Assembly (NCBI RefSeq): GCF_003977685.1
Contig: NZ_RYZH01000015.1
Location: 62,001-126,000, forward strand
Direction of reading: 5' to 3'
Length of the DNA: 64,000 nucleotides
Source: Tautonia sociabilis
GTDB taxonomy: Bacteria; Planctomycetota; Planctomycetia; Isosphaerales; Isosphaeraceae
The translations under genes were made by a program, and so were the position numbers. Each line of letters starts with the position of its first letter. Positions within the stretch are counted from its first letter, which is position 1. Positions 51,480-60,179 of the stretch are shown here, piece by piece. The notes beneath the pieces are model-generated. The model was not told the DNA's origin. It searched no databases and saw only the letters and a program-made list of their open reading frames with translations.

Positions 51480-53020
51480 CGATAGCGGCTTTGTTCTCCG
51501 AGAGATCGCGCGCGTTGTTCGCTTCGATCCGACGTCGGCGGGGCCCGTCGCTTGAAGAGTGGGCCCGCAAGAACAGCTACGTCTTCGGCGGGGTCCGCAT
51601 CCCGCGGTCGCTCGGCAAGTTCCATTTCGCCTTCATCGGCGGCACGGGCGCGGGCAAGTCGGCGAGCCTCTATGCGTTCGAGAACAGCTTCCTCGGCGAG
51701 TTCCAGCCCGGCATGGACCGGCGCGTCTATCGGTTCGACCCGAAGAATGAGGCCTTCGCCTACCTGCGGGCGATGAACCCCGAGATCCCCATCTACATCA
51801 TGAATCCGCTCCACCGGGAGAGCGTGGGGTGGGATGCCTTCCTCGACATCCTTGACAAGAACGACTGCGAGCAGATCGCCCGGATCTTCGTGCCGGAGCA
51901 ACCCGACGCCCAGCAGCCGTTCTTCGCCGACGTGACGAGGTTGCTTCTCTACGGCGTTCTGCTCGCACAGGTCCTGACGCAGCCGGGATGGAGCTTCCGC
52001 GAGACCTGCCTCATCCTGCGGAACCCGTCCTACATCCGGCAGATGCTGGGACGAACCCCGCACACGCGGTTCCTGACCCAGCTCCTCGACGAGGCCCAGG
52101 GGGAGACCTACCGCAGCATCGTCAGCACGATCGTCACCCGCATCGCGCCGCTGGAGACCTTCGCCGCCTACTGGCACAACGCCCAGGTCAAGGTCTCGAT
52201 CCGCGAGACGACCCGGGAATGCTGCGTCGTGCTCTTCGGCACGGACACGCGCTACGACAAGATCCTCGGGCCCCTGAACGCCCTCTACTTCAAGCTCGTG
52301 CAGCAATACCTGCTTGCGCGCGGCGACGTCGACTTCCCGCGGGACTACGTCATCATCGACGAGTTCGCGAAGCTCGGCGGGGACCGGCCCGTCGAGGGGT
52401 TCCTCGACCTGTGCGAACTCGGCCGCTCGCGGGGCGTGCGCGTCGCGATCTGCATCCAGACCCCGGCCCAGCTCGACAAGCTCTACGGCAAGCCCGGCCG
52501 GGAGATCCTGCTCGGCCAGTGCCAGAACCAGATGCTCTTCCGGACCGCGGACGAGACGGGCGCCGAGTACAACGCGAAGCGGATGGGCCGTATCCGCGGC
52601 TACGAGCTGCTCGGCAACATGGGGCTTTCGGCGGGATTCACCGAGGGCCGGACATGGGCCCCGGGCGGTGGATCCTCGTCATCGCAGCACTCGACCGGCC
52701 AAAGCGAAGGGGTCTCGGAGAGCTACTACGACCGGCCGTTCGTGCACCCCGACGAGTTCGCGAACCTGCCAGCCGCCGACTTCCTCTCCGGCATCCACGG
52801 CTTCGCCGACGTGCCGAGGACCGGCCTCTTCCAGACCGGCCGGTGGCGGTTCCACCTCGACACCGACTGGCTGCGGCGGCACGTGCCGCGGCCGCACCCC
52901 GAGGTGAGACCCTACGACGAGAGCCTGAGGCCGAAGGAGCACATGTACATGCACCCATTCACCCGCGAGGAACTTCGACGGATCGGGCTAGAACCGGATC
53001 CGGCGGATTTCTCGCATTGA
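51476..53020 (+). CDS. VirD4/TraD-like type IV coupling protein 3
   Basis: 514 residues from the ATG at 51476. Walker A is IGGTGAGKSASL (about residue 55), Walker B is DYVIIDEFAKLGGDR, followed by LGRSRGVRVAICIQTPAQLD and LLGQCQNQMLFRTAD, all coupling-protein blocks. It has no membrane helix of its own; the small multi-pass protein encoded just upstream may supply the anchor. A Gly/Ser-rich loop lies at about residue 400. It is one of three such ATPases in the window. Confidence 0.88.
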   Translation: MTIAALFSERSRALFASIRRRRGPSLEEWARKNSYVFGGVRIPRSLGKFHFAFIGGTGAGKSASLYAFENSFLGEFQPGMDRRVYRFDPKNEAFAYLRAMNPEIPIYIMNPLHRESVGWDAFLDILDKNDCEQIARIFVPEQPDAQQPFFADVTRLLLYGVLLAQVLTQPGWSFRETCLILRNPSYIRQMLGRTPHTRFLTQLLDEAQGETYRSIVSTIVTRIAPLETFAAYWHNAQVKVSIRETTRECCVVLFGTDTRYDKILGPLNALYFKLVQQYLLARGDVDFPRDYVIIDEFAKLGGDRPVEGFLDLCELGRSRGVRVAICIQTPAQLDKLYGKPGREILLGQCQNQMLFRTADETGAEYNAKRMGRIRGYELLGNMGLSAGFTEGRTWAPGGGSSSSQHSTGQSEGVSESYYDRPFVHPDEFANLPAADFLSGIHGFADVPRTGLFQTGRWRFHLDTDWLRRHVPRPHPEVRPYDESLRPKEHMYMHPFTREELRRIGLEPDPADFSH

Positions 53021-53056
53021 GCGCCACGGCAACCGCGGCAGAAAGGGGGCCGAGCG

Positions 53057-53710
53057 ATGGCCGATGACGAGAAGCAGCACATGGTCGTCCGGGTGATCGG
53101 GAGCGTCCGGTCCGCCGGGATCGCCGTCGTCGAGTCGACCCACGCGACCGCCCGCGAGGCGGTCCGAGCCGCGGCCGGACGTCCCGAAGTCGGCGTCTTC
53201 AAGGGGCCGAAAGGTCCGGTGCCCGACCGAGGCACCCCCTTCGAGCTACCGCTCGGCTGGGATCCCCGGGTGGATCAGATGGTCCGCAATTTCAGGCGTC
53301 AGGAGGAGCACGCGCAGCAGGCCGAAGTCATCGCCTGCAAGTGGGACGGCCAGCACGGGCCGCCACGGGTCGGGCTGAAGGTCTTCTACACCGACGGCTG
53401 GGACTACCGGGGCGTCGCCGTGGACCGCGTGGCCCGGCCGTTCGGCCGCATGGACCGTCCGATCGATGCCGAGCGCTGGGTCGCCGTCGAGCGCTTCCCG
53501 GGGATCCGCGCCGAGGGCAAGATCGTCGCGATTCGCAACACGGAAGAGGCGGCCCGGACTTGTGCCATGGAGCGGATGCATGAGCTCCGAGAGCAGCAGG
53601 GACACCTGGAGCCGGATGCCATCGAGCGGGCCGAGTTCAGCCCGCGGCTCGATTCGCTCCGGGCGGAGCACAAGCGTCAGCAGCTCCAACCGAAGCTCAA
53701 GCCCGGATAG
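53057..53710 (+). CDS. Unknown protein of the transfer region
   Basis: 217 residues from the ATG at 53057, 36 bp after the coupling gene. No family recognised. Seen are a basic N-terminal domain (VVRVIGSVRSAGIAVVESTH), a middle with aromatic residues (GLKVFYTDGWDYRGVAVDRV) and a helical end (LREQQGHLEPDAIERAEFSP). It is probably the last gene of the long operon begun at 44968. Confidence 0.6.
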   Translation: MADDEKQHMVVRVIGSVRSAGIAVVESTHATAREAVRAAAGRPEVGVFKGPKGPVPDRGTPFELPLGWDPRVDQMVRNFRRQEEHAQQAEVIACKWDGQHGPPRVGLKVFYTDGWDYRGVAVDRVARPFGRMDRPIDAERWVAVERFPGIRAEGKIVAIRNTEEAARTCAMERMHELREQQGHLEPDAIERAEFSPRLDSLRAEHKRQQLQPKLKPG

Positions 53711-53712
53711 CC

Positions 53713-54135
53713 CTACATCAGGTACAGGGCCCCGCCTGGCGGACGCGGGCAGCGGAAATCCGCGGATTCATCATCGACGAGGAAGGTCACCACCGCGACC
53801 GACGCCTCGCACGGCTGCACGACCATCGTGAGTTGGAGGAAGTGGAGCTCCGGATCGAGCGATCTCGGTTGTTCCTGGACCCACATGGGGACGGGATTGA
53901 CGAACGTCCCGGCAGCAGGACGACCGGCGTCGATCCAGCTCCGCACGCCGCGTTCGATCGCGTCCCGGACCTTGTTCGGATCGCGCTCGATGAGCGGGTG
54001 GTTCCAGAGCCCGGCGGAGACCGCGGTCGGGTAGGGGATCTCGGCCCGGCAGTCCCGGACGATTTCGGTCACGTCGATGAGGACGCCGTCCGCCAGGGCC
54101 CGATCGCGACTGTAGTTCGATCCGATTTCATACAT
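53713..54135 (-). CDS. DUF6573-like small protein 1
   Basis: 140 residues from the ATG at 54135 (a TTG at 54141 adds two). The pattern SRDRALADGVLIDVTEIVRD then YPTAVSAGLWNH matches that of 63464-63850 (TRADAIRDGVLIDVTETARE, IPVAMTSAAWA), so they are paralogues. The family is frequent on plasmids and has no known role. Convergent with 53057-53710 and divergent from the relaxase at 54234. Confidence 0.7.
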   Translation of the reverse strand: MYEIGSNYSRDRALADGVLIDVTEIVRDCRAEIPYPTAVSAGLWNHPLIERDPNKVRDAIERGVRSWIDAGRPAAGTFVNPVPMWVQEQPRSLDPELHFLQLTMVVQPCEASVAVVTFLVDDESADFRCPRPPGGALYLM

Positions 54136-54233
54136 AATCAACCTCTAATTACAAGCTAACGCGCGGCGCCGGGGCAGTCAAAGCGCATTCGCTCGCACCG
54201 TTCGGCCCGCTGGCGGGGCAGGGGGGTCCATCC

Positions 54234-56765
54234 GTGCTCAGCATCAGCCCACTCTCATCCGGCCGGGCCGAGTATTACCTCCAGCTCGCCAACGCGAACT
54301 ATTACCAGGAGGGCGGCGAACCCCCCGGGCAGTGGTATGGCCAGGGGGCGCGTGAATTTGGCCTCGCCGGCGAGGTCCAACCCGAACATCTCGAACGGCT
54401 CTGCGAGGGCTTCCACCCGCACGACGGCGTCACGCCGCTGGTCCGCAACGCGGGCCGCAAGGAGGGGTCCGCCCCGCGGAAGCCAGGCGACGATCTGACG
54501 TTCTCGATGCCCAAATCGGCCTCGATCGCGTGGGCCTGCGCAAGCGATGAACTCCGATCGAAGATCGAGCAGGCGGACCTGCGGGCCGTCCGGCAGGCCC
54601 TCGATTACATCGAGCAGACCTGCGGATTCGCCCGGGTCGGCAAGCAGGGGCTCGTGCGGCAGCAAGTCCCGCTGACCTTCGCCCTGTTCCGCCACGCGAG
54701 TTCGCGGGCCGGGGATCCGCAAATCCACACGCACGCCGTCTGCCCGAACGTCGCCGTCCACGCCGATGGCCGGACGACCGCCATCGACTCGACGGGCTTC
54801 TACCACCACAAGATGGCTGCCGGGGCGATCTACCGGGCGGCGCTAGCCGAGGGCCTCCGCCAGCTCGGCTTCGCCATCGAGCGGGACGGGCCCTCGTTCC
54901 AGCTCAGCCACATCCCCGAGGCGCTCACCGAGCACTTCTCGAAGCGACGGGCCGAGATCGAGGAACAGATCCTCAAGCGGGCCGGTGCGCTCGAAGCCGG
55001 GTCCGCCCGGATGGCCGAACTCATCACGCTGGAGACTCGGCGCGCGAAGGAAGAGCGTCCCCGCTCGGAGCGGCTCACCGAGTGGCAGGAGATCGCCTGG
55101 ACCTACGGCGTCGATCGGGAAACGATCGCCGCCCATCTGCGAGCGCCGCCGCCGCTCACGCCGAGTGAGAAGGAGCGGGTGCGGACCTCCGTCTTCGCCG
55201 AGGCGATCCGGGATCTCTCCGAGCACCATGCGCACTGGAGCGAGAAGGACCTCACGCAGAAGATCGCCGAGGCCGCTCAGGGCCGCGGGCTCGATGCCCG
55301 CGACGTGCTGGAGACCGTGGCGAACAAGCTCGCGAGTCCCGACCTTGTGCCGCTCGGGAGGCTCGTCACCGAGCAAAGAGATCTCGCAAAACGCCGCTAC
55401 GCAGAGCGCTCCGAAGATCGTTACACGACGCCCGAGATGCTCCGGATCGAGCGCGAGATGCTGGAGCGGGTCAATCGGATGGCCGATCGAAATTCGACCG
55501 TTGGGGAGCGGATCGTAACCGGCGTGCTCGGGCTCCGGCCGACGCTCTCCGAGGAGCAGGCCGAGGCCGTCCGCCACCTCACGACCAGGCCGGGGCTCGT
55601 GCAGTGCCTGAGCGGCAAGGCGGGCACGGGCAAATCCTACACGCTCGATACGTGTCGGCTCGTCTGGGAACTCTCCGGCAAGGAGGTCATCGGTTGCGCC
55701 ATCGCGGGAGTTGCCGCCGACGAACTCCGCCGCTCGGCGAACATCCCCTCCGACACGCTCGCCATGACGATCGCGCGGCTGAACCGCCGCGACCTGGTCC
55801 TGACCCCTCATCACGTGGTCGTCATCGACGAGGCGGGCATGGCCCCGACGAAGGCGATGGCCGACCTCATCGCCCACGTCGAGCGGTCCGGGGCGAAGCT
55901 CGTGCTGGTGGGCGACGCCATGCAGCTCCAGCCGATCGGGGCCGGGGGTCCGTTCCGGAGCATCGCCGAACGGGTCGGCGATGCGCGTCTCGTGCAGATC
56001 CGGCGGCAGCGGGAAGAGTGGCGTCGGGAGGCCGTGCACGCCTTCTCTCGGGGCGAGGCGAAGGCCGCGCTCGTGGCCTACCTGGAACGCGAGCAGCTCC
56101 ACGTCACGGAGGACCGCAGCGGGGCCATGCTCCGCCTGGTCGAGCAGTGGAAGGCCGATGGCGGGGTCGAGAAGCCCGCCGAGACGCTGCTGCTGGCCAG
56201 CCTGAATGTCGAGGTCCGCACGATCAATCGGATGTGCCAGGCGGTGCGGCTTGAGGCCGGGCAGCTCGGCGAACGGGCCCTGCACGTGGACGGCGACCGC
56301 ATCCACGAGGGGGACCGCATCCAGTTCACGAAGCGGAGCCGGGCGCTCGGCATCGAGAACGGCTTCACCGGCGACGTGCTCCGCGTCGACGAGCGCGAGC
56401 GGACGCTCGCCGTCCGGCTCGACAAGGGCGGCCGCGAGGTGACGATCCGCACCGAGGACTACGCCCACATCCGGCTTGCCTACTGCTCGACGGTCCACAA
56501 GGCCCAGGGCCGCACGGTCGAGCGGGCGCACGTGCTGCTCGGCGGGCCACTCACGGACCGCCACCTCGCCTACGTGCAGGCCAGCCGCTCCCGTGGCGAA
56601 ACGCACCTCGTCATCGACGAGCCCTCGGCCGGGCCGCAGCTCCGGGACGCCGTCCGCACACTCTCCCGGGCACGGCAGAAGGATCTTGCACACGACCTGA
56701 TCGAGCTGCCCGAGCGGCAACAGGAGCAACAAGCCCCATCCCGGCGGATCTTGATGAGGCCCTGA
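54234..56765 (+). CDS. MobF/TrwC-type conjugative relaxase-helicase (intact)
   Basis: 843 residues from a GTG at 54234, with GGGGGG about 8 nt upstream. The relaxase domain has N-terminal Tyr pairs (Y14/Y15 and Y23/Y24 in AEYYLQLANANYY) and the HUH metal triad FRHASSRAGDPQIHTH (H154, H165, H167). The helicase half has GKAGTGKSYT (461-470), a DEAG box VIDEAGMAP and the late motifs STVHKAQGRT and VQASRSRGETHL. It should nick oriT, stay covalently bound to the strand and unwind the plasmid for transfer. All catalytic residues are present, unlike in 38961-41378. Confidence 0.93.
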   Translation: MLSISPLSSGRAEYYLQLANANYYQEGGEPPGQWYGQGAREFGLAGEVQPEHLERLCEGFHPHDGVTPLVRNAGRKEGSAPRKPGDDLTFSMPKSASIAWACASDELRSKIEQADLRAVRQALDYIEQTCGFARVGKQGLVRQQVPLTFALFRHASSRAGDPQIHTHAVCPNVAVHADGRTTAIDSTGFYHHKMAAGAIYRAALAEGLRQLGFAIERDGPSFQLSHIPEALTEHFSKRRAEIEEQILKRAGALEAGSARMAELITLETRRAKEERPRSERLTEWQEIAWTYGVDRETIAAHLRAPPPLTPSEKERVRTSVFAEAIRDLSEHHAHWSEKDLTQKIAEAAQGRGLDARDVLETVANKLASPDLVPLGRLVTEQRDLAKRRYAERSEDRYTTPEMLRIEREMLERVNRMADRNSTVGERIVTGVLGLRPTLSEEQAEAVRHLTTRPGLVQCLSGKAGTGKSYTLDTCRLVWELSGKEVIGCAIAGVAADELRRSANIPSDTLAMTIARLNRRDLVLTPHHVVVIDEAGMAPTKAMADLIAHVERSGAKLVLVGDAMQLQPIGAGGPFRSIAERVGDARLVQIRRQREEWRREAVHAFSRGEAKAALVAYLEREQLHVTEDRSGAMLRLVEQWKADGGVEKPAETLLLASLNVEVRTINRMCQAVRLEAGQLGERALHVDGDRIHEGDRIQFTKRSRALGIENGFTGDVLRVDERERTLAVRLDKGGREVTIRTEDYAHIRLAYCSTVHKAQGRTVERAHVLLGGPLTDRHLAYVQASRSRGETHLVIDEPSAGPQLRDAVRTLSRARQKDLAHDLIELPERQQEQQAPSRRILMRP

Positions 56766-56816
56766 CCCTCGAATTTACGGGCGAGCCCGTATGGACGGGC
56801 CGAACGAGGTCGTGGC

Positions 56817-57491
56817 ATGGTCCGCCTCATGCCGACGCTCACACCGGATCCCGATGGCCGATCGAATCCCCTGGAGGGGGCAAGCTTTAGGTCCACTCGC
56901 CCGCTCTCGCTCGACGAACTGCGGGAGTTCGTCGATGCCGTGCTGGCCGGGATGGCCGAGAACCGCGACGTGAAATGGGACGAGCAGGGGAAGCCCCTCG
57001 CAACGCTCAAGCACTGCGGTCAGGATCCCGAATGCACCTGGCTCTTCTACGAGGTCGACATGTCGGCCATCGGCATGCCGACCGACACGCCGCTCATCGT
57101 CCATTCCTACGCGGGGGAGGCCGACCTCGAATGGACCATCGGCCCGACGCCGCTGGCCAGGACGACGCGGGATTCGACGCCGGAGCAGGCGGCCGCCGCA
57201 CTCGACATGCATGTGCTCCTCGACGGCTTCCGGCGCTTCGTCCTGGCCGATTCGGTGCTCTTCCCCACCTCGCTCACGAACGACGCGGGCAGGCAGAGCG
57301 GGCCGATCCTGATCGCTCCCGAGGACGGCTGTTGCTGCGAATGCGGGGGGATGCTCGAAGTGACCGGCGTGGACGATGCGACGATGAGCGTCGAGTGCGA
57401 GAACGGGCACGCTTACGATCTGGAGCACGACGCCTTCGACGTCGGGTTCGACTACGTGCTCGAATACCTCTCGCGGCGGGGTTCGGATTAG
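56817..57491 (+). CDS. Unknown protein with a C-terminal cysteine cluster
   Basis: 224 residues from the ATG at 56817. The end has EDGCCCECGGMLEVTGVDD then VECENGHAYDL, suggesting a metal-binding ribbon. The first 150 residues have no recognised fold. It follows the relaxase gene by 51 bp and ends 4 bp inside the convergent toxin gene. Likely plasmid cargo. Confidence 0.62.
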   Translation: MVRLMPTLTPDPDGRSNPLEGASFRSTRPLSLDELREFVDAVLAGMAENRDVKWDEQGKPLATLKHCGQDPECTWLFYEVDMSAIGMPTDTPLIVHSYAGEADLEWTIGPTPLARTTRDSTPEQAAAALDMHVLLDGFRRFVLADSVLFPTSLTNDAGRQSGPILIAPEDGCCCECGGMLEVTGVDDATMSVECENGHAYDLEHDAFDVGFDYVLEYLSRRGSD

Positions 57492-57820
57492 CCCTCGGGC
57501 GCCATGTCCTCGGGTCGGACGGGCTTCTCGCCAGGAGCCCGGATGGCAAGGATGACCACCTCATCTCCTCGCACTGTGAAGAGGGCCCGATAGCGTCGTT
57601 TCGGATGGATGCCGAAGAGGAGGTGCCGGATTTCCTCGGGAAATGCCGGATCCTCGTAGGCGAATCCGCACGAGAGGGGAAAATCGCGGAGTCGGAAGAG
57701 GGCGTCTTCGAAGCGGTCGTTGAGCCGCTGTGCGGCTTCCGGCGAGCGTTCGGCGAGGGCAGTCAGTCGCTGCTCGAAGTCGGCCTCGGCATCCCTGGTC
57801 AGCCGGACGCGGTAGCTCAC
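57488..57820 (-). CDS. ParE/RelE-family toxin
   Basis: 110 residues, the typical size. The ParE/RelE pattern is seen: RVRLTRDAEADFEQRLTALA, then FPLSCGFAYEDPAF and RRYRALFTVRGDEVVILAIR. It would inhibit translation or DNA gyrase, depending on subfamily. Its ATG overlaps the antitoxin stop by 4 nt, so the order is antitoxin then toxin. Together they would stabilise the plasmid. Confidence 0.85.
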   Translation of the reverse strand: MSYRVRLTRDAEADFEQRLTALAERSPEAAQRLNDRFEDALFRLRDFPLSCGFAYEDPAFPEEIRHLLFGIHPKRRYRALFTVRGDEVVILAIRAPGEKPVRPEDMAPEG

Positions 57821-58074
57821 GGCTTGTTGGTCGGTTGGAGCTTCTGCCGCATCCGCTCGACGAACTCAAACGCGTCCACGGTCCGCCCAGCGTACATGTC
57901 GTCGAGGCCGCGTTGAATCGCCCGGAGGGTCTCTTCCCGCTCCTCCTCGGGCGAATTCTCGTATTCCCAGCGGGCGAGGGCCTCGTCCAGCGTGAGGTCG
58001 GTCGCACCGCTGGCGAGCTGCTCGTCGATGAAACTCCTGAAGGCTTGCAGATCGTTCGCTCGGTCGGTGGCCAT
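57817..58074 (-). CDS. Antitoxin partner of the ParE/RelE-like toxin
   Basis: 85 residues, overlapping the toxin gene. An acidic helical protein (LTLDEALARWEYENSPEEER, GLDDMYAGRTVDAFEFVERM) without a clear DNA-binding fold, as in the single-domain antitoxins that sit before some plasmid ParE toxins. The operon is divergent from the Cas4-like genes, 64 bp away. Confidence 0.75.
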   Translation of the reverse strand: MATDRANDLQAFRSFIDEQLASGATDLTLDEALARWEYENSPEEEREETLRAIQRGLDDMYAGRTVDAFEFVERMRQKLQPTNKP

Positions 58075-58138
58075 GGTCCTTTACCCTCCTCGTCTTCTCC
58101 CCTAGTTTACCACCATCGCACGTTTTTGGCACATCAGC

Positions 58139-58396
58139 ATGAGGAAGCGGAACGACGAGATGGTCTCGGCTTCGGAAATCGCCTCGTGGGCCTGGTGCCC
58201 CGAGAGCTGGCGGCGGGAGCGCGGCCTCGGCGAGGAACCCGCGAATCAGGCGGCCTTGCGGCGGGGCGGGAGATTCCAGGGGCTGACCGCCGTCTTCGAG
58301 CGGCGATCGCGGGCCGTGCTCTCGCTGGGCATCTCGCTTCTCGTGCTCGCGATGCTCCTCCTGGCTGTGCTGTTCCTCCTCGGGGTGAGGCCATGA
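58139..58396 (+). CDS. N-terminal part of a split Cas4-like nuclease (with membrane helix)
   Basis: 85 residues. VSASEIASWAWCPESWRRER is the Cas4/RecB-type N-terminal block, whose Cys is the first ligand of the iron-sulfur cluster. Residues 60-83 are a membrane helix (LSLGISLLVLAMLLLAVLFL). The start may be 58139 or 58160, the latter with a purine-rich GAGGAAGCGG ahead. The stop overlaps the start of the next gene (ATGA), which has the rest of the nuclease. Confidence 0.72.
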   Translation: MRKRNDEMVSASEIASWAWCPESWRRERGLGEEPANQAALRRGGRFQGLTAVFERRSRAVLSLGISLLVLAMLLLAVLFLLGVRP

Positions 58397-58890
58397 CGCT
58401 GCCGTTCGGCGTGGCCCTGCTCCTGGCCGTCCTGGGGCTGCTCTGCGCCTTGCTCGCCCTCACTGCCCGAAGGAAGCGGGGCTTCGAGGCGGGGGCGACT
58501 GTCGCCCTCGACAGCGAGACGCTCTCTTCCGAGCGCCTCGGGCTCATCGGCCGCCCCGACCGGATCATCCGGCAGGGCCGGTATTTCATCCCCGAGGAAT
58601 GGAAATCGGCGAAGCGTCTCCAGGACGCGCACCGACTCCAGCTCGGGGTGTACCTGCTGCTGGTGGAAGAGCGCTACGGCGTGCGCCCGCCGCACGGGGT
58701 GGTGGTCCTGGGCGACGGCTCTCGGGTCAAGGTCGAGAACACCGAGGCCCTCCGCTCCGAAGTCCTCGGCGTCGCCCGGAAGATCCGGGAGCATCGCCGG
58801 ACGATCCGCGAGGCAATCCCCGTCGATCCTCCGGCGTGGAAATGCCGCGTCTGCGGCCAGCGAGGAAATTGCGCTCAGGCACAGCGGTGA
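58393..58890 (+). CDS. C-terminal part of a split Cas4-like PD-(D/E)XK nuclease
   Basis: 165 residues. After a membrane helix (residues 3-25) comes the PD-(D/E)XK core: LIGRPDRIIRQGRY (Asp), FIPEEWKSAK (Glu and Lys), HRLQLGVYLLLVEE (QhXXY-type motif) and CRVCGQRGNC, the C-x2-C-x5-C iron-sulfur ligands of Cas4/AddB. The fourth Cys comes from the preceding gene, so the two chains would have to assemble, joined at the membrane. No cas1 or cas2 is present, so it is not an adaptation module. Confidence 0.78.
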   Translation: MTLPFGVALLLAVLGLLCALLALTARRKRGFEAGATVALDSETLSSERLGLIGRPDRIIRQGRYFIPEEWKSAKRLQDAHRLQLGVYLLLVEERYGVRPPHGVVVLGDGSRVKVENTEALRSEVLGVARKIREHRRTIREAIPVDPPAWKCRVCGQRGNCAQAQR

Positions 58891-59016
58891 ATGGTCCGAT
58901 GTGGGAAGGTCTCGCGGGGTACGTACCATTACCGGTGCTTCCGCAGGGGCGAAGGAGCCAAGAAACGGAACCTATGGTCTCGGGGGGCCTCGACCTCATT
59001 GAAGGCTTCTCTCCAA

Positions 59017-60039
59017 TCAGTAAGAGTCGGCACTGATGACCTCGCCGCCCGCGACGGTCCCCAGGGCCCGCCAGGTCCAGCCGTTGACAGTCTCCTTGAC
59101 GAAGCGGACCGAGCCGTCGCCGAACAAGGCGTTGACGCCGCCCGGGTGGTAGCTACGGGCCGTGATCGCGGCGAACGTCGGCAGGCCGCGCTTCTCGCGG
59201 CTGCTGGTCAGGTCGACCTCGGCGTACTCCCGGTTCGGCCCGCCGGGGATCTGCTTGTTCGGCGGCCACGCGGTGGTGATCCCATTGTGGTGGACGCCCG
59301 ACTCGAACCATTGCGTCCGGCCCTCCCCCACGCGCACGGCGCAACCGCCGAGGTACTCGGGCGCGACGGCGTACGGGTCGGCATCCGGGCCGGGGATGTT
59401 GTGGGGGTCGTTGATGTGAGCCAGGGCCGGGCAGTCGCGGTAATAGGTCATGTACGCCTTGCCCTCGGACATCAGCAGGGTGTTGCTCGTACCGTCCCGG
59501 AACTCCGCCCACGTGCGGGACTGGTTGGGGCCGAAGGCGCTCCGGTTCTTCATCGTGCTGCCGATGCCGCCCCAGACGAACCAGTCTCCCTGGACGAACC
59601 CGTACGTGGCGATGCCCAGCCGGCTGTCCCCGGAGGCCCGCGCCGGGGGGCCGGTCTCGCTCGGGCAGATCAGCACCCCCACGACCTGGACGCGCACCGT
59701 ATCGTTCGACCCGTCGAACATGTCGACGTCGAAGTTGATGGTGTTGAACAGCGGGCCCTGCTCGGCGTAGGGGAGGATCCTCGGGAAGGCCCCGAAGCTG
59801 TTCGTCCAGGTGACCGTCGTCCCCGAGCCGGCGATCGCCAGGGATGGCGGTAGCGCCCCGATGGTGCCGTGGTAGTTGTGCAGGGCCAGACCGATCTGCT
59901 TCAGGTTGCTCGTGCACTGCATCCGCCGGGCGGCTTCGCGGGCGGCCTGCACGGCGGGCAAGAGGAGGGCGATCAAGACGCCGATGATCGCGATGACGAC
60001 CAGAAGCTCGATCAGCGTAAAACCACGACGCGATATCAT
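59017..60039 (-). CDS. DUF1559 prepilin-type protein
   Basis: 340 residues with the type IV prepilin start [20 protein letters not shown] (Gly before FTLIE is the processing site) followed by [20 protein letters not shown], the DUF1559/SBP_bac_10 hallmark. The end [20 protein letters not shown] is also diagnostic. Such proteins are found in very large numbers in planctomycetes and are probably exported pseudopilins or surface proteins. Apparently a single gene here. Confidence 0.95.
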   Translation of the reverse strand: MISRRGFTLIELLVVIAIIGVLIALLLPAVQAAREAARRMQCTSNLKQIGLALHNYHGTIGALPPSLAIAGSGTTVTWTNSFGAFPRILPYAEQGPLFNTINFDVDMFDGSNDTVRVQVVGVLICPSETGPPARASGDSRLGIATYGFVQGDWFVWGGIGSTMKNRSAFGPNQSRTWAEFRDGTSNTLLMSEGKAYMTYYRDCPALAHINDPHNIPGPDADPYAVAPEYLGGCAVRVGEGRTQWFESGVHHNGITTAWPPNKQIPGGPNREYAEVDLTSSREKRGLPTFAAITARSYHPGGVNALFGDGSVRFVKETVNGWTWRALGTVAGGEVISADSY

Positions 60040-60122
60040 TGCATGAGATCTCCGGAGGCGATGGCGATACCGGGACAGCTCGGCTCTCTTGGCAAATCCA
60101 GTGCCCTGAGCATCCCGGAGCG

Positions 60123-60128
60123 TATAAT
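60123..60128 (+). promoter_or_regulatory. Possible -10 element of the histidine-kinase operon
   Basis: TATAAT 51 bp before the proposed kinase start; no good -35 element at the right spacing. Confidence 0.3.
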
Positions 60129-60179
60129 CGCCCGTGGGAACGTCTTACGTCCCTCCCGCGAAGGACCTGATGCGTTCCG

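Noticed and set aside
54843..56732. A 629-codon open frame on the minus strand
   Set aside because: Antisense to the intact relaxase-helicase.
58139..58890. CRISPR adaptation module
   Set aside because: Only the Cas4-like domain is present; no cas1, cas2 or repeats.
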